Shown: positions 46,131-57,337 of the stretch, piece after piece
Numbering within the stretch: the first letter of the stretch is position 1
How the letters are laid out: the number at the start of each line of letters is the position of its first letter
Source of the DNA: Hygrocybe punicea
Taxonomy: Eukaryota; Basidiomycota; Agaricomycetes; Agaricales; Hygrophoraceae
Length of the DNA: 64,000 bases
Assembly (NCBI GenBank): GCA_963556145.1
Contig: OY744472.1
Location: forward strand, 4,960,001 to 5,024,000
Direction: 5' to 3'
Position numbers and translations under genes: made by a program
The notes under the pieces: model-generated
Told to the model about the DNA's origin: nothing
Database searches by the model: none
Seen by the model: the letters and a program-made list of their open reading frames with translations, nothing else

Positions 46131-46491
46131 CTTCTGTAGCTCCAAACTCCACACCTGGACAATACTGCTTGCTTCTCCAGTCCCTTCTTGATCAGTATGT
46201 TCATCATTCATTGCTGGTGTGCAGAAGAACTGCATGGATTGGAAACATGAACATGTCTGCAGCTGCAAGAAAAGCCAGAGTGTCATGGATATTTTGAGTC
46301 TTAAATTTATTTAGGCTCAGTCTTTCAGGTCCAGCCCAGCCAAATTTTTTTATCCAGAACCTATCATCACAACAACAGCTAATATATTATTTGTCCAGCT
46401 TTGTCTGACATTGTCTGAGTTGTCAGGTTGTTAAGATAGGCCTCACATCAGTAAATTTACACATCCCTTTTTTGACACTTTTAGCAACCTA
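46131..46491. other. Spacer between two DDE elements
   Basis: Unique AT-rich sequence, no ORF of note. A degenerate copy of the next element's end (TAAGATAGGCCTCACATCA) is at 46,433. Confidence 0.45.
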
Positions 46492-49148
46492 AGATAGGGC
46501 TCATCCATACCCATCCCACATCATGTGCAAAGCATGACATGTCCTCAAGATTCAATGTAAATCTAAAAACTAATTGCACAATGCAAGGAGATCAATTTGG
46601 TGTCCGATAAATGCTGGAGAATGCCCCTACAGAAATTTAATAGGAGATAGATTTTCTGTCTGAACACTGGGGAAATTGTAGATACATTTGTACAATAGAG
46701 ACCCAAAAAGTTAACTGAAAGATATCTCCTTCTTGATGCCCAAGAAGCCAGGCTGGTGGTGAATGAGAAATGTACACACTGATGCAAGGGTTTCATCTGT
46801 TTCAGGTGATGAGAAGGAGAATGTATGTGCTCACCTCCACCTCAAAGAATTTCATCTAATTGTTGTGCAGGTGATCACAGGACAGCACTTTGCTTGTGAA
46901 AATGCAATCACAGCTCAACTACTGCATAACCACACGTCTCTGGCCAATCAACACATCCCATCAGTATTGAATGATCATATAAATGAACCAAAACACATGC
47001 CAGCAACATTTGACACATATGCTGACATCATTGTTGATGGATCTGAAAGGCATAATCAGCCTGACGATTCGGCACTTCCCTCTCTCAGAATGAACCACAG
47101 AAAATGCAGCGAATTTGTCATCATAGAGGCTGATGGTGTCTGTGTGGTGACTGAGGCTGGCACAGCAGAGGATGAAGAAGAGTTAGCACAAGAACACGAC
47201 AATGGGTTAGCCAATTGTACCAGCTCTGAGTCCTCATGTCAGAGCAGCGGAGAAACTGAGAGTTGTCATGATGAAGTCCATGGTGACCGAAGTTTTGCTT
47301 TGCAAAAGCCTCCAACTGTTTTGCAGGCATGAGAAGCCCTTGGGGATCCTGCAGGTGTGTTGCAGCCACACAGGAAAACAGGTGCTGGATACAAGACTGT
47401 GCAAATCAATCATTTTATTCGCACATGACTGGAGGCCATGAAGATATTCCTCACCATTTACACAGACTCAAATACACCACAGTCACATGGGACAAATTGG
47501 AATGCAGCCTCATTACAGACTGCACATGTACTTGGAAAAGGACCCTGGTTTGCTCACCGGCTCCATGTCTGGACCACTGCGTACATCAAGACTCGTTCAA
47601 TGCCCCAAAATCTTTACATCCGTGCCCTTGATCTTGTGCATTACTTGGATCGGCCAGAGGTCCAGAAAAAGTATGGACTTAAAAAAACCATATCGCTAGC
47701 AACCGCTCGCTGTTGGATGAAAAAGATGGGTTACTGATGGATGAAAACCCCCAAAGGCCAATATGTGGATGGGCATGAATGAGACGACATTGTGTTTTAC
47801 TGGCAACACAGATTCCTGCCTGCGTGGGCCAAGCTTGAACACCTGATGAGGCGATGGTAATCTGATGATCCTACTATCAAAGATACAGGACCACTCCCAC
47901 AACCTCGCCGACTTTGCGTGTGGTTCCATGATGAGTCGACATTTTATGCTAATGATCGCCATAAACAACGATGGGTCCACCAATCGGAGACAGCTGTCCC
48001 ATATACAAAGGGCGAAGGTGCATCCTTGATGGTTGCTGACTTTGTGTCAGCTGATTATGGATGGCTGTGCTTGGAAGATGGCTCACAGGCTGCGCAACAT
48101 CTCTTCAAAGCTGGAAAAGCACGCGACGGCTACTACACCAATGATGAAATCATCCAACAAGCACTCTGAGCGATGGATATATTAGCAACTGAATATCCAA
48201 ATGAAGACCATGTACTTGTATTTGGCAATGCACCCATGCATCTCAAACGGGCAGAGCACACCATTTTGGCATGAAAAATGCCCAAGAACATCCCCAAAAA
48301 AGGAACTAACTGGGGTGTTGAAGCAACTTTACCAGATGAGAATGGCAAGCCAGTTTATGGTACAGATGGGAAGCTTCAGAAAGTGAAGGTTCAGATGGGC
48401 CCTGCTTGTTTTGCCGATGGAAGACCTCAAGACCTATATTTCCTGGATGGCCATGAATGAGCTGGTGTTTTCAAGGGTATGGCTGTGATTGTAGAGGAGC
48501 GAGGTTTTGGAGACATGTCCAAGGTCCATGCCGAGTGTCCTGGATTCAAGTGCAAGCCCGACGCAACCAATTGCTGTTGTCGACGTATTCTCTACAATGA
48601 ACCCGATTTTGCCCATGTGGAATCACTTCTTGAAACCACATGTAAATCTCATGGGTTTCAAGTCCTCTTCCTTCCCAAATTTCACTGTGAGCTCAATTTT
48701 ATTGAGCAATGTTGGGGTCATGCAAAGAGACTGCATTGAATGAAGCCATCTTCTTCCAAGGAGGAGGATCTACAGGCCAATGTTCTTGCCTCACTTGAGG
48801 CTATTCCACTTGTTACCATGCACTGGTTGGTGCCCTTTTTTGTTTCTCCAAAACTTGGTTCTTACTGGGTGACATAGATATGCAACCTGCTCTTGCAGGT
48901 TCATGCATGCATACATGAAGGGACTTACTGGAAAACAGGTGGCATGGGCGGGAAAAAAGTACAGGGGCCATCGTGTTCTACCAACAAGCTTAATGAAAGA
49001 TTTAGAGTATGCTAAAATGCTTTAGATTTATGCTGAAATAATTTGATACCCATTTGTCTGCACGGTACACTTAACAGGCTGCTAAGTTTCCTGATGTCAC
49101 AAATAGTCACACCACGTGATGTGGGATAGATATGGATGAGCCCTATCT
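46492..49148. mobile_element. Relic Tc1/mariner-type element
   Basis: Inverted ends AGATAGGGCTCATCCATA (46,492) and TATGGATGAGCCCTATCT (ending 49,148), continuing with CCCACATCA.GTG on each side, flanked by TA. Contains one decayed plus-strand transposase. About 2.66 kb. Confidence 0.75.
46763..49015 (+). pseudogene. DDE endonuclease relic with CGA-to-TGA stops
   Basis: Single-frame relic with recognisable family blocks: AASLQTAHVLGKGPWFAHRL, RPEVQKKYGLKKTISLATA, VWFHDESTFYANDRHKQRWV (first Asp), HVLVFGNAPMHLKRAEHTIL (second block, catalytic Asp replaced by Gly), FLPKFHCELNFIEQCWGHAK (Glu) and, after a frame change near 48,800, HAYMKGLTGKQVAWAGKKYR. Six in-frame TGA codons stand where CGA (Arg) fits: before WMKTPKG, DDIVFYW, AMDILATE, KMPKN, AGVFKGM and MKPSS. 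One TAA lies near 47,861. The gene cannot be active. Confidence 0.8.
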
Positions 49149-49149
49149 T

Positions 49150-49351
49150 AGCCTTTTTTTGGACTACTTGGGCTTTTTCCCTCACTTTTATAGCTACTTT
49201 TATTCACCTTTGCAACTTGGGCTACTTGTAAGCAATGTAGCTGATAGTTACTACTAGTACTAGTAGTATATCTTCAAATTACATATAGTCCTACAAGCAA
49301 ATAAGTTAACAAGTGATATTCTACCACAAAAAACTAAGAAGTTGTAAGAAC
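49150..49351. other. Spacer, no feature
   Basis: AT-rich with GGGCTACTTG/ACTAGTACTAGTAGT short repeats; nothing supported. Confidence 0.4.
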
Positions 49352-50535
49352 TCATGCAGGCTTAAATAAAGACTTGGACTGTAGTAGTGGGTGCTTATTG
49401 TACACATTTTGGCCCTTGCTGAGTTCACTTAGGTCAGGGTAGAAAGGGACCAGTGCATTATAACATGCTAGTCCAAAGTATGTTAGAACCATGCATTGAT
49501 TTGATAAATATAGATGTGATGCACCTCGCAAACTTTCCTCGCCAGGTGAAACAGCCCTGTGATACATAACTCAACAAAATGCCTGAGCCCAACATTACCT
49601 GCATTGCATTGATCGTGTCCATCATGGGCCAATGACAGGTCCATTAAATGTAGCATGGAGTCTTCACAACCTAAGCCAGCGACACCTAATGCAAGACAAC
49701 TGAATCACAATAATATGCTGATTGCGATCCAACGTACTCAAAAATGAAAGAGAGTGCTTTGAGACAACCTGTCCAAATGTTTAGTTCTGCAGTACAGTAC
49801 TCATTCAAGATGGTGGGAATGCACTGGCAGGTAAAAGCTATAGCAAATAACAATTAATCACTTATGAGCATCTCAGTAAACTATTATCAAATGAACGAGC
49901 GACATACCGAGAGTGTTCACAACAGTCCCAAATCCATTCAACATCACTCCTGGAATGAGTAGATGATACCATCCACAAGCCTAACTTCTAACCTCTTGTC
50001 AATATCTGACACACCCAATGTCGCCACCACCTTTGTGATAGTCTCCATCCTATGGTTCCACCTCATCTTTCAGCTCGTTGACAATACGCACCACAATCTC
50101 TGACATGCCTGCTTTCTGTGTGAGCTCCACGGTTGTCTCAATGACCTGCCAGTAGTTTGCCAGTCCAGCGCCAAACATCGTACCCAAAACACCTTAAAGA
50201 AGTCAGGGAGGATGTCATGCTTGATGTACACAGGTGTCACATCTTCGGTGTCCACGCACTGCTTCACTACCTTGAGAACGATCTTCTTCATCTCTTCATC
50301 TGATGTCTGGAACTCACAGATGAGGATGACAATGACCTTGGTGTAGTACGACGTGTACTCGGGGTCCATCAGAGGGATAATGAACCTGATAGCCTTCAAG
50401 AATGCAGCTAGCCCCTTCCCTCAGTAAAGATGTATGCCAATCCACAGGGGCTGCAGTACATTATCAAATGACTCAATGCCATATGGAGCTGCTGCCTAGT
50501 CAAGCACAGCTAGCCCCAGGTCTGCTGCTCGTCGG

Positions 50536-50780
50536 TAGTGAATGGCACGGGTAACCCGTGGGTATTGGCGCTGTACCCGTACCCGTACCCGCAGCTACCC
50601 CTACCCGTGATCCGGCGGGTTTACCCGTCATTTTGATCATAACTCACCCAATACTTGACCGTTTTGGACGATCCGGGGCTTAAAATAAAGCTCACGGGTA
50701 GGAGAATCGTACCCGTACCCATACCCGCGGCTACCCTTACCCGTTATTCGTGCGGGTCGCCATACCCGTGCCATTCACTA
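50536..50780. mobile_element. TACCCG-type MITE in the SF3B1 relic
   Basis: 245 bp with ends TAGTGAATGGCACGGGTA and ATACCCGTGCCATTCACTA and many ACCCGTACCCG repeats. Flanks CTCGTCGG (50528-50535) and CTCATTGG (50781-50788) match 6/8, both changes transitions. It shares a core (TACTTGACCGTTTTGGACGATC) variant with 12887-13204 but only one arm of that hairpin. Confidence 0.8.
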
Positions 50781-52188
50781 CTCATTGGACAGACCATGCA
50801 CAATGCAGTTAGTGAGGTTGCGAAGGTGTGGCAGTACAGCAAAGCCCATCATGATTGCAATTTGCTGGACAATGTGAATGCCCTCTGCCACGCCTGCCAT
50901 GACTTTTTGAGTGGCACATGGCCTTGAGGAATGGGAGGAGCGAAGGGATGCCAAGAGTGGAGGCCATGACTGAAAATGCATGTGCCACCATATTGCGAAT
51001 GTACTCATCTGCATGGTTGATATCTGGTCACATTATGGAGATCTTGTTTGCCAGACCCCAGGCCGCAGCTTTAGACAAGTTTGAAATGATCTCACAGCCC
51101 TTGACATGAGTGTAGTAGTCCTCAATGCTCCTCATCGATGAGAAGGGGTTCAATGATGATGAGGATCTTGTGAACATAAGGCCGGATAAGGTTGTCAAGC
51201 TTGTACAGTATGTGGTTGATGACCTTGATAAGAAGATGGCGCTCCTGATCTTCAAGTGTGCATTCCATGAGGAGGGGCAGTATCTTGTCAAAAAGTAGGC
51301 CAGCTCTGAATTTGCATGCTTTGTCTGTGATCTGCTGGAGTGTGGTTTTGCACACAGGGTAGTGTTGGGGAAGTTCAGTCATAGACTGACCCAAACCTGG
51401 TTTAGACCAAACTGAAACCACCGGTTTTGGTATTGGTTTGGGAATTTCTAGCAGAGACTGAACCATTCGGTCTTGGTTTGGGAGATTTGGCCTCAGGCCG
51501 AAATGGTTTCAAACTCAGTTTGAACTGCAAACCGACAGTCCCGAGTCGACTGCTTGGCTGACTTCGAAAGTCACCCCAAGTCAGCAACCCCCACAACACC
51601 CCCGATGTACACCAAACAAGGATGATGGAGCACCCAAGGTCAACAAAATGGGCAGTGGGGTACTCCTTGCCACCCGCATATGTTTTTTATTTTTATTTAT
51701 TTGAACTTAACTAACGCATTAACAAATTACAGGTTGACGCACCACCACCACCATCACCACCACCACCACCACCACGATGGCCATGACCATGACAGCAGCC
51801 ATCAATGCTGCACTGGACATGCCAATGCCTCCAATGCATGTGCACGCAAATGAAGGTGAACAAGGTGGATTGGGGCAGAATGAGCAGCAGGGGGTGGATG
51901 CTACCCCTGCTGCTTCATGGTATGTTTTTTTTCATCAAATTTTTTCATTGATTTTATTCTCATAATACAGAATGCAACACTGCACCACACCATCATCACC
52001 ATCACCACCACCACCACCACTATGCAACCACTGAAAAGGGTTCAACCCACCCATCATTGCATGCACAGTGCATATGACATGTCAGGACACCACCACCACC
52101 ACCTGGATGCAACTGAGGTGGAATGCACACATTGTATGCATGCATTTCACCAGGACTGGGCCTTGCAGCCCCCTGCTCCCCAATCCCA

Positions 52189-52239
52189 CCTCGCGATGAG
52201 GCTGGCCATGTCAATTTACGTGTGTGGCTCTCTTGTGAG
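52189..52239. repeat. Shared palindrome, copy B
   Basis: CCTCGCGATGAGGCTGG .. ATGTCAATTTACGTG .. CTCTTGTGAG. Somewhat decayed centre. Confidence 0.6.
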
Positions 52240-52281
52240 ATCAGAAATGGAGCAGGGCAACTCACCTGCCCCCAAATCCCA

Positions 52282-52331
52282 CCTCACGAAGATGCCAGCT
52301 ACGTCAACTGACATGTGTGGCTCTTGTGAGG
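52282..52331. repeat. Shared palindrome, copy C
   Basis: CCTCACGAAGATGCCAGC .. ACGTCAACTGACATG .. CTCTTGTGAGG. Outer arms CCTCAC/GTGAGG are exact inverted repeats. Confidence 0.65.
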
Positions 52332-53236
52332 TGAATATGCAATAGTCTTGGTTTAAACTGAGTTTGGACTAAACCAAACCGATTGAAACAGTTTTGATCG
52401 GTTTTGGTCTGGTTCCTGGAAATCTTGGCAGAAACCGAACCATTTGGTCTTGGTTTGGGCAAAAAAGGCCCCAAACTGGACCAAACTGAACTTCCCCAAC
52501 ACTAGCACAGGGGGTGTGCCGTTCTTTGTTTTGAGGAGGAGGCGCATGATCTTGTGCTCCTTCATTTCCTCGACTGAGAGTTCAGTCTCATCCCCCTCTT
52601 TCAAGATTTTTGTGAAGTATTCTGCATCCTCTGCCTTGAAAAATGTGAGGTTGCAAATGCCTGCAATTTCTGTTAGTGTTTAAAGGTCCAGTTACAAGAC
52701 CAAAAATATAACCGAGACTGAACCTAACCAGACCAAAACAATCAGACCACTGGTCTTGGTTGTGTCATGTCTGATTTATGGTCAGTCTCAGTTAGCAACT
52801 CATGGCCAAATTTCTGGGACTGGTTAGGACCGGTTTAAACCAGTAAATCACCAAAACTGTGAACTAATCCTATGTAGATACTGAAATAATAATAATAATA
52901 ATTTTTGCGTTAATAAAAATGTGGGAACTTAGATCATGTGATCTTCAACATAGACGCGAAACATTGACAACAACAAGAACAGCAACACTCATCAAGAAAC
53001 AATGGTAACATTGATAAGTAATCAAATAATTTTCACTTTACTGACATTTTCTTACACAGAGAAGCATGATGAGGACAGCCGGCAGCAGCAGCAGCACCAT
53101 CATTGCCCACACCCACACCTGCCCATGCCCATGCCATCACCACCAACACCCTGCCCATGCTCACACTACACCCAGGATGGGAACCAGGGACAGTAGTGAG
53201 AACAGGACACAGTGAACAGGACACAGCAAACAGGAT

Positions 53237-53302
53237 TAGTGTTGCCTAAAACTGGTCGACCAGGAAAAGCTGATCCTGGTCGACCAGTTTTAGGCAACAC
53301 TA
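53237..53302. mobile_element. 66-bp minimal foldback MITE
   Basis: TAGTGTTGCCTAAAACTGG plus TCGACCAGG, ten unpaired bases, and the exact inverse ending CAACACTA. Flanks AACAGGAT and AACAGGAC match 7/8. It is essentially two 28-bp inverted ends with a 10-bp loop. Confidence 0.85.
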
Positions 53303-53673
53303 AACAGGACACAGCAGGGAGTGGTGCACCCACCCCCGCTGCTAAGATACATCGTCCTTATTATTTATCTATACACCCACACCCACGAGTGTGGATGTGG
53401 CAGCAGCCCTATGGCAACCCCAGCAGCAGTGGCAGCAGCCAGGGCTGCAATGAAAATGGTGGCGACAAGCAACCACAGCAGCTATGGCAGCAGCAGCAAC
53501 AGCAGCAGCATTGACAGCAGCTGCTGCAGCAACAATGGCAATGGCAGCAGTAGCCACAATGGGGCTGGCAGCAACGCAGCACCAATGGCAGCAGCAGTTG
53601 CTGCAGCTGCAGCAACAGTGGTGACATGGCAAAATGAAGGTCCCCAGGGCCTTCCTCCCCACCCCTCCCAACT

Positions 53674-53724
53674 CCTCACAACCCCAGGCCCACATCAATT
53701 GATGTGGCACTGTGGCTTGCAAGG
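53674..53724. repeat. Shared palindrome, copy D
   Basis: CCTCACAACCCCAGG .. CACATCAATTGATGTG .. GGCTTGCAAGG. The centre (16 bp) is a perfect palindrome. Confidence 0.7.
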
Positions 53725-54379
53725 AAATTTGAGGGTGGAGGAAGACAGTTCGTGGTCCAAACCGCATCCAGATGCAGACTGAACTGCACAGAACGGTCCC
53801 ATGGGTGGGGTCCCGGTTCCAGTTCAGCGGAAGGGCTGAACTGAACTGAGAAACTGGACTTCGAGAACACTAAGCCAGAGTTAGGCAGGCATTGCTATTT
53901 AGTGCTGTTTAGTGAATGCCAACTACATTAAATATACCAGTATGTGAGCCAGAGACTGGTTTAGACTGGTCATATAACCAGTTACAACCGGTTCAGGCCA
54001 GCCACGGTTTGAACCGGTCAGGACCCAGTTAAACTGTGATGGTCTGCACCTCAAACCGGTTACAAATGGTCAGGTCTTGGTTCTGTTGTAACTAGTTGGA
54101 TAGGTAACCGGTCTCAGTCTTTGTTAGGCCTAAATTTAGCAAAAAACTGGACCTAACTGGACCTTAAAACACTAATTTCTGTAGGGAGTTCAGGTGCTAG
54201 GCCAGCGGCTGCAGCAAGGGATGCAGCATTGGAACATTCCTATATTTTGAACCTGCCCACCTCTGTTATGGGAGTTGCCAACAGTTTATGAGGGATGATC
54301 ATGGGAGCATACCTGGGTGGGGATGGGACTGTTATGGATTGTTTCTGCAGCGGGCTCCAGCAACAATCAACTTAACCAG

Positions 54380-56335
54380 GAGGCAGTTTCCAGAAGAGAG
54401 AACAGCAGTTTCATTGTTGCTTACAACTAAGACAACACTGCTACAAGTGGGGGGTTCATGGTCTAAAGTCATTGCGAGCCATGGGGGTTACCCAAGACAA
54501 GAGGGTCTGCCCCATGAACCAGACTAAACGTAAAGAAGAGAAAAGAAGAAAAAGTCTGAACCAACTACAAGAACAGTAGATACAGTGACTGGTCTTGAGG
54601 GGAGGTAAATAGAAGTCCAACCATGAAGCTACAGCAAGTCCAACTACACCATGTGTTCACCATGAGGCAGACATGAGGCATCCTCATGTTGATGTTCTCA
54701 CGATCCAACTGGAGGCCTGGATGTCATTGAGGGATGGAAGAAGTCCGGATGACTCGGATGATTTGTCATTGGATCATGTGATATGCAGAATTGCTGATTC
54801 AGGGTCTACACTTGCTGCAATGGGCAAGTGTGCAGTCTGGCAAGTGCATTACACAGTTGGGTTTGAGAGAGGCATTGTCCAGTGTGGGATTGGTGAAGGG
54901 AGTGTCTTGAGGTAGTGTGCATATAGTGGCAAGGTCAGTATGAAAGAAAACAAAGGAATGTACTGGGGAAAAACCAACTAGGACAGTGGGATAGTTGAGG
55001 TCAGAAATGCAAACAGCGTATGCTGTGTTAGATGATGGTGTCTGTGTCTTGTCCTAGTATGGAACAATGAGGTCCACTTGGTGTCAGTATTTTTCCAAGA
55101 AAGGATATTGTTGTAAACAAGTGTGGGAGGTATCAAGGTTACAGATGGAAAAGGATAAATGAATGTGGGTCCAGGTTTCGAGTCATGGCACAGGTGACAA
55201 GCTGTGGGAATAAGTCATCGGGTACTGCATTAAAGCAATGACATGTGAACAATACACAATAGGGGTTGGTTCACCGTATTGGGAAGTCGTATGGTCTGTG
55301 GTTGAAGTCTGATGATGTGTACTTTGGCGATGGTCAGATTGGAGGGAACAGTGAAATGTCTTGTGATTGAGGATTGTTCAGAGTATGCATTCAGGTGAGG
55401 AATGTTGTCAGTTAATCAGGGAGGATAATTGTAGGCACGGAATACAAAAGTGGAAACCATATATCCAGGTATGGCAATTGTCAATTACGTGTTGATATAT
55501 TGTCGAGGTGGAAGTCAGAGGTATCAATGGTGGGAGGATGTCGGTGCCAAAGATAGATCATGACAAGGTAGAAACCGAAAAGAAAAGTGATGCCGATGAT
55601 GCTGATAATAATCATGGTGATTAGCTGTGTTGGGAGTACAGCCATTGTGTATCAGTTTGTTGTGGGATGAAGTAAACAATATGTCAGGGCAAGGGAAAAG
55701 ACAATGGTAATGATGTCCGTCAGCAAGGAGACCATTTGGGTACAGCAAGATCACATGGGGATGTGTCCATGGTCGGTCTGGATTGTTCCAGAAGAAAGGA
55801 TAAAAAAAAAACAAGAACAAGAATAAACAATAACGTCCAAAAGAAGACAAAAGGCAAAAGAACAAAAAGGAAGGTGTGGTAATGTGGAATCATCATGGCA
55901 GGTACCAGAGTTGGAATCGGAGTTGCGGAGTTGAAAAACATAACAGGGACTATGGCATAGCCAACCACAGGAAGGATGGCATCAAGTTCTTTGTCTGTGA
56001 GGTAGCAATCATGTTTGTCCTCATGCATGAACCTGGGAGCATTCATAATGATGGGAGCCATGGGGGCATCTATGAAGCCATTGGCTACAGCAAGAACACT
56101 TGGTGGTCTCACCAGGCACAACATTGGCATCCCGGTGTTTCTTTGCGGCAGAGGCATTGAAAGCTTCCTTGGACCATTCGCCCATCTTACGTTGGTTGGG
56201 ATCCACATTTTCATTGGTTGGTTCTGACATGTCCCACCGGCATTCACACTTTGCGGTAGATGATACATCATTGTTGGCCTGTAGTGCAAGTTCTTTGGTG
56301 GCCGCTAGCTCTCTTGCAATGTCTTTGAGCTTGGC
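54380..56335. other. Unassigned, probably retroelement-derived
   Basis: No domain recognised. On the minus strand a frame reads DAKLKDIARELAATKELALQ and MGEWSKEAFNASAAKKHRD (56,000-56,335), perhaps a gag-like N-terminus. Further down a hydrophobic stretch (LITMIIISIIGITFLFGFYL) lies near 55,600. Long open frames on both strands are short and overlapping. It separates two SF3B1-derived pieces. Confidence 0.3.
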
Positions 56336-56339
56336 GTCC

Positions 56340-56620
56340 TGTCAAGATCCATGTTAGCCTTGCACTCTTCAGTATCTTTGTGGTTCTTCTCTGGGATGGC
56401 TTTTTTGACTCTCACCTCATCCTGCTCCAGCCTCACTGGCATGACACCATCCATGACTTTTTCAAACAGAACATGACTTTTAGGAGTGGAAGGAGGGAGG
56501 GATACCAAGACTGGTGGCCACAACAAGAATGCATGTACTTGTCTGCATGGTCAATGTCTGGTCACATGGTGAATATCATGTGCGCCACTGGCACAGAGCT
56601 CTTTACACTCTACCATGTGT
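56340..56620 (-). pseudogene. Second SF3B1-derived fragment
   Basis: In shifting minus-strand frames: AHMIFTM, PDIDHADKYMHS, then YPSLLPLLKVMFCLKKSW, matching the SF3B1 region that reads [18 protein letters not shown] in the larger relic. It duplicates residues present there and is in the same orientation but upstream, so it comes from a separate copy or a duplication. Confidence 0.6.
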
Positions 56621-56629
56621 TCCTACCTC

Positions 56630-57250
56630 ATCCCTAGGGACTCCCTAGGGATTTTATCTCAGCCATTTTTATTAAAAATGCTGTCCCTACCATAGGGACT
56701 CAGTATAGTGTCCCTAGGGACTCCCTAGGAACTCCCTAGGAATAGCAGGGACAATCCAAGGTCAGCCCTGTTAGAACTTGGTTATGATTATGATTATGAT
56801 TATTATTGTTATTGTTATGAGTAATTAATAATTCGAAATGGGGTTGGCGCCCCAATGAAGTAATGAATTTCTGGCACTTTATATACCTTTATTTGGCGCA
56901 CAGACCAATTTTGGTAATGCATCAACAAACCATGTCAACAAACCGCATCTGAAAGTCACATGTCGTTCAACCAACAATGACAATTTCACCAGCAACCAAA
57001 ACCCCAAGAACCACAAGTGGTGGCTAGCCACAGGTGGGATTATCCACCCCCCTTGGTAAGTGGTATTATTATTATCATTATATACTGACTATTTGCAATA
57101 CCAGACCAACCCTGGCCTAATACACGGCAGAACAATGATGGTGAGGACAAGAACAGAGGATGCGAAATACAAACGATGTACAACGAAGACGAAAAGGAGG
57201 ATGACGATCAATGAGGGTGGCATTGGGCATGTCTGTCTGTTCTTCTTGTA
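56630..57250. other. TCCCTAGGGA repeats and AT-rich spacer
   Basis: Several copies of the palindromic 10-mer TCCCTAGGGA and variants lie at 56,630-56,755, as in a MITE end. Then comes AT-rich sequence, an intron-like tract (GGTAAGTGG..ATACCAG, about 57,055-57,103) and short GAGGATGAC-like sequence. No complete element could be bounded. Confidence 0.4.
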
Positions 57251-57337
57251 GGGATTGATCTCTGGATTGTGTGATATATGTAGGGAGGGTTGAATACTGG
57301 GGGTGGATCGATGGCATGATGGTTTCCACATTGTCTG

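Larger units (their letters stand above)
51360..52504. mobile_element. Non-autonomous hAT-like element in the SF3B1 relic
   Basis: 1,145 bp, ends TAGTGTTGGGGAAGTTCAGT and the inverse, flanks ACACAGGG and GCACAGGG (7/8). Degenerate GGTTTGGT/AACCGGTTT motifs are packed inside both ends. The interior is CAC/CAT simple sequence with two T-rich intron-like tracts (about 51,681-51,732 and 51,920-51,970, both ending ACAG) and two copies of the shared palindrome (52189, 52282). No transposase. Removing it rejoins KNGTPPV to the next SF3B1 residues. Confidence 0.88.
52674..54174. mobile_element. Non-autonomous hAT-like element with perfect 8-bp TSD
   Basis: 1,501 bp, ends TAGTGTTTAAAGGTCCAGTT and the inverse, flanked by ATTTCTGT at 52666-52673 and 54175-54182. 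Subterminal AACCGGTT/CCGGTTT motifs abound. The interior has an intron-like tract (about 53,003-53,060), CAG/CAT simple sequence, the shared palindrome at 53674 and a nested 66-bp MITE at 53237. Inserted in the SF3B1 relic 161 bp from the previous element. No transposase. Confidence 0.9.
49352..54345 (-). pseudogene. SF3B1 (U2 snRNP splicing factor 3b subunit 1) pseudogene
   Basis: Minus-strand pieces follow the family in order. Near 54,300: YAPMIIPHKLLATPITEVG and AAAAGLAPELPTEI. 52,513-52,665: [40 protein letters not shown]. 51,100-51,350: [36 protein letters not shown]. Then [46 protein letters not shown]. 50,400-50,520: AAAPYGIESFDNVLQPLW. 50,070-50,399: the intact [14 protein letters not shown] stretch. 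49,919-50,070: TITKVVATLGVSDI. It ends ALVPFYPDLSELSKGQNVYN near 49,430. About 300 residues of middle HEAT repeats are missing, with several stops and frameshifts. SF3B1 is an essential spliceosome component, so a functional copy must exist elsewhere. Three hAT-like elements are inserted in it. Confidence 0.88.

Noticed and set aside
52353..52604. 83-codon minus-strand ORF as a gene
   Set aside because: It is SF3B1 coding sequence reading into the end of an inserted element.
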